A DNA stretch of 5,237 nucleotides from Dehalococcoidia bacterium (lineage in GTDB: Bacteria; Chloroflexota; Dehalococcoidia; GIF9; AB-539-J10). The stretch spans positions 1-5,237 of the forward strand of contig PWUO01000047.1 in the NCBI GenBank assembly GCA_003562555.1. The letters are read 5' to 3'. Below are positions 1 through 5,237 of this stretch, piece after piece (position 1 is the first letter of the stretch; the number at the start of each line of letters is the position of its first letter). The translations under genes were made by a program, and so were the position numbers. A model generated the notes under the pieces. That model saw nothing but the letters and a program-made list of their open reading frames with translations. It made no database searches and was not told the DNA's origin.

Positions 1-22
1 ACAGGTTTGTATGGTCCCGTGA

Positions 23-1270
23 ATGAATCTCTCAGCAGAACTGGACAGATGGCTCACTCCTGCGGCCCGGGATCAGCTCTTACGCGTAGGGACGTGCGCG
101 ACCAGCCTCGGCTATCAGGCGTATCTCGTAGGAGGGCCGGTGCGCGACCTCCTGCTCGGGCGTATGAGCTACGACCTCGACGTAGTGGTGGAAGGAGATG
201 CCCCCGCCGTGGCGCGTGCAGCGGCTGGTGAGGATGAGACGCCACCCGTAATCCATACCGCCTTTGGGACCGCGACGATTGGACTGGGCATCTATCATAT
301 CGACCTGGCCACCGCCCGGTCTGAGTCGTATGAAAGGCCCGGGGCGTTGCCCACCGTTCGCCCTGGAACTATCCAGGATGACCTGGTGCGGCGCGACTTC
401 ACGGTGAACGCCATGGCGTTGACGCTCGACGACTTACGCCGGGGGCAGCTTCTCGATCTTCACGGCGGCCGTTCAGACCTCGAGCACGGACTGCTGCGCG
501 TGCTGCATGAATCGAGCTTCACCGATGATGCCACGAGAATACTGAGAGGCGTCCGTTATGAACAGCGCTTCGGCTTCGTGTTCGAACGGAAGACGCTCGA
601 CCTGCTGAATCGTGACATCCGGTCTCTTGAGTGCATAAGTGCGGACCGTGTGCGGCATGAGTTCGAACGTACCTTTGCGGAGGATGAGCCGGAACAGGCA
701 CTGTCCAGGCTCGACACGCTGGGAGTACTCGCGACGATTCATCCGTCACTGCACTTCGGTGCTGACAAGGCCGAGGCACTGATGCGCGCCAGGCGCGGAC
801 TGCCGTCGGCGCCCCAGCTTGAGACCATCTGCTGGTGTCTCCTTGGGTGGGGCATGACTGCCGGGGAGGCTGAGGACCTCGCCACGAGGCTCAATATGCC
901 GCGACGTGCATTCGATCCGCTGGCGGACGTGGTCTCCCTCTCCGCGATGGAGATGCAGATTGACAGTCCCGATCGCTCCCCTTCGGAAGTGTTCGATCTG
1001 TTGCACGGTTACAGTCAGGCTTCGTTGCTGACGGCCGAACTTCTGTTCATGCGGCCCATGGCGCGTGAGAACGTGTACAGGTACCTGAGGCGACTGCGCT
1101 CCGTCCGTCCGACGCTTATCGGGTCAGACCTGCGGTCGCTCGGCATTCCTGAAGGCCCGATACTCGGCCGCATTCTTTCGGCACTCCGTGCCGCCAGGCT
1201 GAATGGCGAGGTTGCCTCCCGGAGTGATGAGGAGTCACTTGCCCTTCGGCTGTTCAAGGAATCGAGCTAG
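23..1270 (+). CDS. cca: CCA tRNA nucleotidyltransferase (class II nucleotidyltransferase / poly(A) polymerase family)
   Basis: Cytoplasmic enzyme expected to add or repair the 3'-terminal CCA (or part of it) of tRNAs from CTP and ATP without a nucleic-acid template. The 415-residue product shows the class II head domain in order: 'LVGGPVRDLLLG' at 35-46, the metal-binding 'DLD' at 51-53, a likely third carboxylate D94 in 'YHIDLATAR', 'RRDFTVNAMA' at 123-132, 'DLHGG' at 145-149, and 'DDATRILRGVRY' at 168-179 where the base-selecting motif lies. 'ISADRVRHEFER' at 205-216 starts the neck, followed by a divergent helical body and tail. Length is normal for a stand-alone CCA enzyme; there is no HD, CBS or DHH domain. 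The ATG at 23 directly follows an in-frame TGA (20-22) and also forms an ATGA overlap with a stop in another frame, which suggests coupling to an unseen upstream gene; no strong Shine-Dalgarno is visible. The Asp in place of the usual Glu of EDxxR leaves CCA- versus A- or CC-adding specificity open. The gene converges on ispE. Confidence 0.92.
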   Translation: MNLSAELDRWLTPAARDQLLRVGTCATSLGYQAYLVGGPVRDLLLGRMSYDLDVVVEGDAPAVARAAAGEDETPPVIHTAFGTATIGLGIYHIDLATARSESYERPGALPTVRPGTIQDDLVRRDFTVNAMALTLDDLRRGQLLDLHGGRSDLEHGLLRVLHESSFTDDATRILRGVRYEQRFGFVFERKTLDLLNRDIRSLECISADRVRHEFERTFAEDEPEQALSRLDTLGVLATIHPSLHFGADKAEALMRARRGLPSAPQLETICWCLLGWGMTAGEAEDLATRLNMPRRAFDPLADVVSLSAMEMQIDSPDRSPSEVFDLLHGYSQASLLTAELLFMRPMARENVYRYLRRLRSVRPTLIGSDLRSLGIPEGPILGRILSALRAARLNGEVASRSDEESLALRLFKESS

Positions 1271-1337
1271 CCGGCACTGAGGTGGCATCCCGGCGCGCCC
1301 GTGTGTTACCTGTCCGGTGTCCGATGCACACCACTGA

Positions 1338-2195
1338 CTATGACGCCGCAGTCGGCCCTGTAATCGCCGCCGCGAACGAGGTTCGTCCATTGCGGCGCAG
1401 TCGCGCCGCGGCCTGCTCCGCCGCGTTCCCGCTGTCGAGCAGTGCGTACAGGGTCGGCCCGGATCCAGATAGATGCGCCTTCGTTCCGGTGGCATCCTGC
1501 AACACATCACGGTCGCGCACCAGATCGGGGAACACGATGTCGGCCACCTTCTCGAACACGTTGAACATCAGTTCCTCAGGGACACGCCTGTTATGTTCCA
1601 GCTCCCATACGGCGGCGCGAACGAACTGCCCGGTCGTGAACATATCCGGATTGAGCTGGCGGTAGAGCAGGCCAGTCTTTCCGTCCGGTGGTGTGGCATG
1701 AGGCGACAGCAGGACCACGTGCATTTTGGGATGGTTTGGTAGTGCGGCCACCCGCTCGCCGCGTCCTTCGACGAGCACAGTGCCGCCGAGGATGAACAGT
1801 GGTACGTCCGAGCCGAGGAGCGCACCGGTCTCGACGAGCTGGTCACGCTGCAATCCCACCCGCCACATCCTGTTGAGCGCGAGCAGTGTTGCAGCCGCAT
1901 CGGAACTGCCGCCGCCCAGTCCTGCTGCCCACGGTATCCGCTTCTCCAGATGTAGGTGAACGCCTGTTGAGATTCCGCAGCGCTCGCGAAGTAGGCGCGC
2001 CGCGCGCGGCACCAGATTGTGCTCCAGCAGCTTCGGTTCGCTGCACGTGAACCGGATGTCATCCGCCGGCTCGAAAGTAAGGGTGTCGCACAGGTCTATG
2101 GTCTGGGCGATGCTGCAAATATCGTGATACCCGTCACTTCTGTCCAGGACCTCGAGCACCAGGTTCAGTTTTGCCGGTGCATGGCTGGTCAACAT
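1338..2195 (-). CDS. ispE: 4-diphosphocytidyl-2-C-methyl-D-erythritol kinase
   Basis: GHMP-superfamily kinase that phosphorylates the 2-hydroxyl of CDP-methylerythritol with ATP in the MEP pathway to IPP and DMAPP; cytoplasmic. The 285-residue product has 'APAKLNLVLEVL' at 6-17 with the substrate-binding Lys9, 'DGYHDICSI' at 21-29, the glycine-rich ATP loop 'IPWAAGLGGGSSDAAA' at 87-102, 'GSDVPLF' at 128-134 with catalytic Asp130, and the C-terminal 'LSGSGPTLYALL' at 242-253. Length fits the family (about 280-300). The reading frame is open to an ATG at 2246, but the ATG at 2195 is preferred. It places the PAKLN motif at the usual distance from the N terminus, has GGAGAG five bases upstream, and overlaps the rsmA stop by 7 nt (ATGTTGA), a typical coupled arrangement. 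It is the second gene of an rsmA-ispE unit and ends with TAG facing the cca end. Confidence 0.96.
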   Translation of the reverse strand: MLTSHAPAKLNLVLEVLDRSDGYHDICSIAQTIDLCDTLTFEPADDIRFTCSEPKLLEHNLVPRAARLLRERCGISTGVHLHLEKRIPWAAGLGGGSSDAAATLLALNRMWRVGLQRDQLVETGALLGSDVPLFILGGTVLVEGRGERVAALPNHPKMHVVLLSPHATPPDGKTGLLYRQLNPDMFTTGQFVRAAVWELEHNRRVPEELMFNVFEKVADIVFPDLVRDRDVLQDATGTKAHLSGSGPTLYALLDSGNAAEQAAARLRRNGRTSFAAAITGPTAAS

Positions 2196-3079
2196 GGCAA
2201 CTCTCCGGGGGCCATCTTCCCGTATAGCTGCCACAGGCGAACCCACTCCTCAACCGTGAGAGTCTCCGGTCGTCGTGTGGGGTCGATCCCGCCGCCCGAC
2301 AGCAACTCCTCGATCTGTGCACGCGGCAGGGAGAGCCCGTGACCGAACGAGTTTCGCAACTGCTTTCGAGGCGAGTGGAAGCCCGCACCGACGAAGTCAA
2401 CGAATCCCGGAATCTCTCCGGTTGTGATGGGGGGCGACGGCACAGTCTCGAGACGCAGGACGACGGAGTCAACCTTCGGTGGGGGATGAAAGGAGCGTGC
2501 CGAGACGCGGCGAACCACCGAGGGGCGGGCGAACGTCTGCACGCTCACGCTCAGAAGGCTCATGTCTCCCGGCTTCGCCATGATGGCCCGCCCCACCTCC
2601 TCCTGCACCATCACTACCAGGAGTTCCGGGCGGGCATCCGAATGCAGGAAATGACGCAGCACCGGCGAAGTGATGTAGTACGGAAGGTTGGCCACCATCT
2701 TGTACCGCGACGCTCCCCGTGTGCTGTGATGTGAGAGAAGATCGGCTGGAGACAGGGTTAGGATGTCAGCCTCCACCACGGTCACGTTGTCCATTGCCAT
2801 GAATGTGTCGCGCAGCAACGCCACCATCCGTCTGTCCAGTTCCACTGCGATGACCTCACCGCTGAGTGTCTGCAGCTCCGACGTGAGCAGCCCGGTGCCG
2901 GGACCCACCTCAATCACGGTGTCATCACCGGTGAGGTGCGCGGCAGCGGCGATTGATCTGAGAATGCCCCGGTCCACAAGGAAGTGCTGACCCATGCGCT
3001 TGTTGGCGCGCATGTCGTGCTGACGGAGCGTGTTCTTGAGCTCCGACATCGTGGAGCGGCCGGGATGCTTCGACGTCAT
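2189..3079 (-). CDS. rsmA: 16S rRNA (adenine(1518)-N(6)/adenine(1519)-N(6))-dimethyltransferase
   Basis: KsgA/RsmA SAM-dependent methyltransferase that dimethylates two adjacent adenines in the 3'-terminal hairpin of 16S rRNA late in small-subunit assembly. Counting from the start chosen here (296 residues): 'NKRMGQHFLVD' at 26-36, the SAM-binding 'VIEVGPGTGLLT' at 55-66, acidic 'VELD' at 79-82, 'EADIL' at 103-107, the catalytic 'NLPYY' at 131-135, 'QEEVGRA' at 159-165, 'FHPPPKVDS' at 197-205, and a C-terminal helical rRNA-contacting domain. Length is slightly above the usual 260-290. Start choice is uncertain among ATGs at 3085, 3079 and 3049. AGGA lies 9 nt before 3079 but only 3 nt before 3085. 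The 3049 start ('MSELKNTL') gives the most family-like N terminus but has no Shine-Dalgarno. The stop overlaps the ispE start by 7 nt. It is transcribed away from the FAD gene. Confidence 0.95.
   Translation of the reverse strand: MTSKHPGRSTMSELKNTLRQHDMRANKRMGQHFLVDRGILRSIAAAAHLTGDDTVIEVGPGTGLLTSELQTLSGEVIAVELDRRMVALLRDTFMAMDNVTVVEADILTLSPADLLSHHSTRGASRYKMVANLPYYITSPVLRHFLHSDARPELLVVMVQEEVGRAIMAKPGDMSLLSVSVQTFARPSVVRRVSARSFHPPPKVDSVVLRLETVPSPPITTGEIPGFVDFVGAGFHSPRKQLRNSFGHGLSLPRAQIEELLSGGGIDPTRRPETLTVEEWVRLWQLYGKMAPGELPC
2201..2206 (-). promoter_or_regulatory. Shine-Dalgarno GGAGAG of ispE
   Basis: On the minus strand GGAGAG lies five bases before the ATG at 2195, inside the last codons of rsmA. 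It is the main reason for rejecting the 17-codon-longer start at 2246, and it supports translation of ispE from the rsmA transcript. Confidence 0.75.
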
Positions 3080-3087
3080 GCGCATCT

Positions 3088-3096
3088 ATCCTAGCA
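3088..3096 (-). promoter_or_regulatory. candidate extended -10 (TGC-TAGGAT) for rsmA-ispE
   Basis: On the minus strand TGCTAGGAT matches the extended -10 pattern TGnTAnnnT, with 4 of 6 core positions matching TATAAT. I find no good -35 at 16-18 nt. If used, transcription would start near 3081-3082. That would exclude the ATG at 3085 and leave the one at 3079 nearly leaderless. The same bases contain the AGGA that could instead act as the Shine-Dalgarno, so the two readings compete. Confidence 0.3.
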
Positions 3097-3183
3097 CTTC
3101 ACGGACCCGCATCGGTCGGATCAACTGGCGTATGGTTACGAACCTCGGCGCACCACACACTCGGCAACGTCTCGCCTTGCCAA

Positions 3184-3212
3184 TTGACCGTGCCTTGTGT
3201 GCCTCATACAAT
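3184..3212 (+). promoter_or_regulatory. sigma70-type promoter for the FAD oxidoreductase gene
   Basis: TTGACC at 3184-3189 (5 of 6 to the -35 consensus) and TACAAT at 3207-3212 (5 of 6 to the -10 consensus) are separated by exactly 17 nt. The predicted start near 3219 leaves a leader of about 20 nt that ends in GAGG (3231-3234), four bases before the ATG at 3239. It is the best promoter match I found in the window. No obvious operator palindrome overlaps it. Confidence 0.7.
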
Positions 3213-3238
3213 CGTAGTATAGGGGAGACTGAGGTTGT

Positions 3239-4633
3239 ATGACCGAGATGCGGAGATCTGAATACGGCGCGATCATCGTGGGTGCGGGGCCGGCCGGCAT
3301 ATTTGCGGCGCTTGAACTCGCTGATTCCGGCCTTCGTGTTCTGTTGCTGGAGAAGGGACGTGACCTAGAGGAGCGCATTTGTCCCATCGCAGGTCGTGCC
3401 GAGAAATGTGTCTCCTGCCGCCCCTGTAGCATGGTGAGCGGCTTCGGTGGAGCCGGTGCGTACAGCGACGGCAAACTCACGCTTACTCCGGAAGTCGGCG
3501 GTCTGCTGAGCACGGTACTCGATGGTGAAACGCTGCAGGAGCTCATAGAGTACGTCGATTCCATCTACGTCCGCTTCGGTGCGCCTGATCGCGTGTTTGG
3601 TGTGGGCTCCGAGGTTGAGCCACTGGTCAACCGGGCGATGTTGGCCGGGTTGCGGCTCGTGCCGGTGAGGCTTCGTCACCTTGGCTGTGAGTACTGTCGT
3701 CGTGTCCTGGAGGCCATGCGGGCTCACCTGTGCTCGAGAATCGACATAAGGAGTCGCGCCAACGTGACCGGCATCGAATGCGATGGCAGGCGTGTGACCG
3801 GTGTGCGGATGGCCTCGGGAGAGACGCACCAGGGCCGTTTCGTCATCTGCGCCCCCGGCCGCGAAGGGGCCGACTGGCTCACGGGACTGGCACGGGACCA
3901 CGGGCTGTCTGTTGAGTCCAATCCGGTCGACGTCGGCGTCAGAGTTGAGGTGCCCGCTCCCGTGACCGAAGAACTCTGTCGCGTGCTGTACGAGGCGAAG
4001 CTGGAGTATTACTCGTCGACCTTCGATGACCGCGTGCGGACGTTCTGCATGTGTCCGAATGGCGATGTGGTGATGGAGGCGACGGGTGGTGATGATCCGG
4101 TCGTCACGGTGAATGGTGTCGGCTATGCGGAGCGTGTCACCCCGAACACCAACTTCGCGGTGCTTGTCTCCACCTCGTTCACCGAACCGTTTCATGAGCC
4201 GATCGCGTACGGCAAGTACCTCGCGAGGCTTGCGAACCTGCTGAGCGGTGGGGTGCTGGTGCAGAGACTGGGAGATCTGCTGGAGGGAAGGCGTACCACC
4301 GAGGCGCGCCTCGGCCGAAGTCTTGTTCGTCCGTCACTGGCGGCGGCCACTCCCGGTGATCTCAGCTTCGTGTTGCCGTACCGCTACCTCACCGACATCG
4401 TCGAGATGCTGAAGGCACTGGACCGGTTTGCGCCGGGGATCGCGTCGCCGCACACCCTGCTCTATGGCGTCGAGGTCAAATTCTACTCTGTACGGCTCGA
4501 ACTCACTCCGTCTCTGGAGACCGGCATCGAGAACCTGTTCGCCGTCGGCGATGGCGCGGGTGTCAGTCGTGGTCTGGTGCAGGCTTCGGTGTCAGGAGTG
4601 GTGGCGGCCCGCGAGGTCCTTCACCGCGCATAG
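3239..4633 (+). CDS. FAD-dependent oxidoreductase, COG2509-like (uncharacterized FAD-dependent dehydrogenase)
   Basis: Predicted soluble flavoprotein of 464 residues; substrate unknown. An N-terminal Rossmann FAD motif 'IIVGAGPAGIFAALEL' lies at 12-27, with the ribose-binding Glu38 in 'LLLEKG'. Next come a cysteine cluster C48-x8-C57-x2-C60-x2-C63 and a glycine-rich 'GFGGAGAYSDGKLTLT' at 68-83, the hallmark of COG2509. 'RTFCMCPNGDVV' lies at 267-278, and the second FAD-contact segment 'LFAVGDGAGVSRGLVQAS' at 433-450, typical of the C-terminal part of this family. The middle region (about 150-260) is a likely substrate domain. No signal peptide or membrane segment is apparent. Start: ATG at 3239 with GAGG four bases upstream; the alternative M4 has no Shine-Dalgarno. 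It is divergent from rsmA, with its own strong promoter. The family is often annotated as NAD(P)/FAD-dependent oxidoreductase; linkage to ispE or rsmA does not by itself indicate a shared pathway. Confidence 0.92.
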   Translation: MTEMRRSEYGAIIVGAGPAGIFAALELADSGLRVLLLEKGRDLEERICPIAGRAEKCVSCRPCSMVSGFGGAGAYSDGKLTLTPEVGGLLSTVLDGETLQELIEYVDSIYVRFGAPDRVFGVGSEVEPLVNRAMLAGLRLVPVRLRHLGCEYCRRVLEAMRAHLCSRIDIRSRANVTGIECDGRRVTGVRMASGETHQGRFVICAPGREGADWLTGLARDHGLSVESNPVDVGVRVEVPAPVTEELCRVLYEAKLEYYSSTFDDRVRTFCMCPNGDVVMEATGGDDPVVTVNGVGYAERVTPNTNFAVLVSTSFTEPFHEPIAYGKYLARLANLLSGGVLVQRLGDLLEGRRTTEARLGRSLVRPSLAAATPGDLSFVLPYRYLTDIVEMLKALDRFAPGIASPHTLLYGVEVKFYSVRLELTPSLETGIENLFAVGDGAGVSRGLVQASVSGVVAAREVLHRA

Positions 4634-4637
4634 GTGT

Positions 4638-4847
4638 ATGAACCTGCCCGGTGCCGCGTACGCGAACGCACATCTGTTCACCCTTCGGAAGGGCCTCGTG
4701 AGACCAGAACTGGTGCTGCCGCACCGTGTAAGTGCAGGATGCTATGCTTGTGTGTCGAATCAACATGAGCTGCGATGCAGTGTGCAACCCCTCGAGGAAG
4801 CAGGTGTGCCAGGTGGCCGATATTCTGCGCAGTATCCGCTCGTTTGA
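4638..4847 (+). CDS. candidate small ORF, 69 codons, hypothetical (doubtful)
   Basis: An ATG four bases after the FAD gene stop opens a 69-codon frame starting 'MNLPGAAYANAHLFTLRKG'. I recognise no family. In favour: operon-like spacing and, by hand count, about 75% G/C at third positions over the first 28 codons, against about 43% at second positions. Against: no proper Shine-Dalgarno (AGG only 3 nt from the ATG), decay of the third-position bias after about 4725, and overlap with the frame at 4744-4902. The two perfect hairpins at 4681-4725 lie inside it. It may be a chance frame or the front part of a decayed gene. Confidence 0.2.
   Translation: MNLPGAAYANAHLFTLRKGLVRPELVLPHRVSAGCYACVSNQHELRCSVQPLEEAGVPGGRYSAQYPLV
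4681..4725 (+). other. two short perfect hairpins downstream of the FAD gene
   Basis: CCCTT-CGG-AAGGG (4681-4693) and GGTGC-TGCC-GCACC (4712-4725) are perfect 5-bp stems with small loops, 48 and 79 bases after the FAD gene stop. They could slow or end transcription or protect an mRNA 3' end. Neither is followed by a T-run, so I do not call an intrinsic terminator. Confidence 0.3.
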
Positions 4848-4902
4848 TCTGCATCAGCGACTACTGAATGGAGCGGAGTACACACTGCGATGCTCGAAAT
4901 GA
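4744..4902 (+). CDS. candidate small cysteine-rich protein, 52 aa, hypothetical
   Basis: An open frame of 52 codons begins at an ATG preceded by AGGA four bases upstream and ends at TGA 30 nt before the rdgB start. I recognise no family. The product has five cysteines (C4, C10, C14, C22, C50) and a likely amphipathic helix, 'VADILRSIRSFDLHQRLL', at 24-41. It has no signal peptide. By hand count G/C is about 54, 42 and 65% at codon positions 1, 2 and 3, the order expected for coding DNA in this genome, and codons 13-25 all end in G or C. An inner ATG at 4765 (45 aa) lacks a Shine-Dalgarno. A 52-codon frame can arise by chance, and it overlaps another candidate frame, so confidence is low. Confidence 0.3.
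   Translation: MLVCRINMSCDAVCNPSRKQVCQVADILRSIRSFDLHQRLLNGAEYTLRCSK
4767..4895 (+). repeat. nested inverted repeats upstream of rdgB
   Basis: GCAGTGTG (4777-4784) pairs perfectly with CACACTGC (4881-4888). It is flanked outside by GAGC (4767-4770) and GCTC (4892-4895). Inside lies CCGCTC (4836-4841) pairing with GAGCGG (4871-4876), which encloses TGAT-CTGC-ATCA (4845-4856). A competing local hairpin, CTGC-GAT-GCAG (4770-4780), uses part of the outer arm, and the 9-mer CTGCGATGC occurs at both 4770 and 4885. The fold would end 37 nt before the rdgB start codon. It overlaps the small candidate ORF, and chance pairing is not excluded. Confidence 0.3.
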
Positions 4903-4918
4903 ACGACAGAATAACAGC

Positions 4919-4922
4919 GAGG
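4919..4922 (+). promoter_or_regulatory. Shine-Dalgarno GAGG of rdgB
   Basis: GAGG (in GAGGT) lies ten bases before the GTG at 4933, a usable spacing. The alternative in-frame TTG at 4924 would be only one base away. This supports GTG as the rdgB start. Confidence 0.55.
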
Positions 4923-4932
4923 TTTGGATCGC

Positions 4933-5237
4933 GTGGCTGAGTCTGGATTGAAACTGCTTATTGCGAGTGCCAACCGGGGCAAGATCAGCGAGTTTCGCTC
5001 GTTGCTTGATGGACTGGATGTTGAATTGCTGTCGGTTCAGGATGCAGGGATATCCGGCGACGTCGAGGAGACCGGAAGCACGTACGAGGAGAACGCTCGA
5101 CTCAAGGCAGTGACGTGCGCGTCACAGTCTGGCCTGCTGACCTTGGCGGACGATTCAGGGCTGGAGGTCGATGCGCTGGGTGGTGAGCCGGGGGTGCGCT
5201 CCGCCCGATACGCGGGTGAAGGGGCCACTGATGTAGA
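4933..5237 (+). CDS. rdgB: RdgB/HAM1 family non-canonical purine NTP pyrophosphatase, 5' part (runs off window)
   Basis: Hydrolyses dITP, ITP and XTP to the monophosphate plus pyrophosphate, keeping deaminated purines out of nucleic acids; cytoplasmic, normally a homodimer. The first 101 codons of an expected roughly 200 are present. The N terminus 'LLIASANRGKISEF' (8-21) holds the family SxNxGKxxEF motif (S12, N14, K17, E20). 'EETGSTYEENARLKA' lies at 45-59, and 'LADDSGLEVDALGG' at 71-84 includes the likely catalytic second Asp (D74), followed by 'PGVRSARYAG' at 86-95. Start: GTG with GAGG ten bases upstream; an in-frame TAA at 4912-4914 limits extension. The missing C-terminal half should carry the SHR-type nucleotide-specificity motif. 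No promoter stands out just upstream; it may be transcribed with the FAD gene or from within 4634-4932. Nothing suggests a disrupted gene within the visible part. Confidence 0.95.
   Translation, partial: MAESGLKLLIASANRGKISEFRSLLDGLDVELLSVQDAGISGDVEETGSTYEENARLKAVTCASQSGLLTLADDSGLEVDALGGEPGVRSARYAGEGATDV

Noticed and set aside
2..26. Possible 3' end of an upstream gene (TGA at 20-22 or 24-26)
   Set aside because: Two frames end here and only seven or eight codons are visible, so neither the frame nor a product can be supported; noted only as context for the cca start.
1316..1332. GGTGT/ACACC hairpin as a terminator for cca
   Set aside because: Only a 5-bp stem with a 7-nt loop and no following T-run.
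1282..1665. 127-codon plus-strand frame from the cca-ispE gap into ispE
   Set aside because: Mostly antisense to the well-supported ispE gene; Ser/Arg-rich low-complexity translation without motifs.
2196..2246. 17-codon N-terminal extension of ispE to an ATG at 2246
   Set aside because: It overlaps the rsmA coding end far more than needed. The start at 2195 has GGAGAG at good spacing and places the PAKLN motif where the family has it.
3365..4195. 276-codon open frame on the minus strand
   Set aside because: It lies entirely antisense to the FAD oxidoreductase, has no recognisable motif, is His/Arg-rich as expected of a shadow frame in GC-rich coding DNA, and the plus-strand gene is unequivocal.
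4795..4803. AGGAAGCAG, reminiscent of the apical loop of bacterial SRP (4.5S) RNA
   Set aside because: The rest of the conserved apical domain (GGTC ... CCGGAAGGAAGCAGC) and the long flanking helix are absent; only nine bases match.
5037..5228. 63-codon minus-strand frame at the window end
   Set aside because: Antisense shadow of rdgB, whose conserved motifs are all on the plus strand.

Overview
The window carries five well-supported housekeeping or metabolic genes. It looks like ordinary, compact bacterial chromosome with fairly high GC. I see no mobile element, CRISPR array, tRNA or rRNA. The gene set (tRNA CCA-end nucleotidyltransferase, adjacent rsmA and ispE, a COG2509-type FAD protein, rdgB) and the motif wording, such as the 'QTIDLCD' stretch in IspE, suggest a Chloroflexota bacterium, perhaps Dehalococcoidia/SAR202-like. 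That placement comes from memory of family sequences and is tentative. The presence of ispE implies the MEP (non-mevalonate) isoprenoid pathway.

Layout: cca (+, 23-1270) converges on ispE (-, 1338-2195) across 67 bp with no clear intrinsic terminator. ispE is the second gene of a tight minus-strand pair with rsmA (-, 2189 to about 3079); the two overlap by 7 nt. A roughly 155-bp divergent region separates rsmA from a plus-strand FAD-dependent oxidoreductase (3239-4633). It contains a very good sigma70-type promoter (TTGACC, 17 nt, TACAAT) aimed at the oxidoreductase gene. A 299-bp stretch (4634-4932) follows with no recognisable gene, and then rdgB (+) starts at a GTG at 4933 and runs off the window after about 101 codons.

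The recognised genes cover tRNA 3'-end maturation (cca), ribosome biogenesis (rsmA), isoprenoid precursor synthesis (ispE) and nucleotide-pool sanitation (rdgB). The role of the FAD protein is unknown. It is the least understood real gene here and carries a striking N-terminal cysteine cluster.

The most ambiguous part is 4634-4932. It holds two small overlapping candidate ORFs in different frames (69 and 52 codons) with coding-like base composition, short perfect hairpins, and a nested inverted-repeat set whose arms could form alternative folds just upstream of rdgB. None of this proves a new system. It could be a small cysteine-rich protein gene, a decayed gene or a structured leader.
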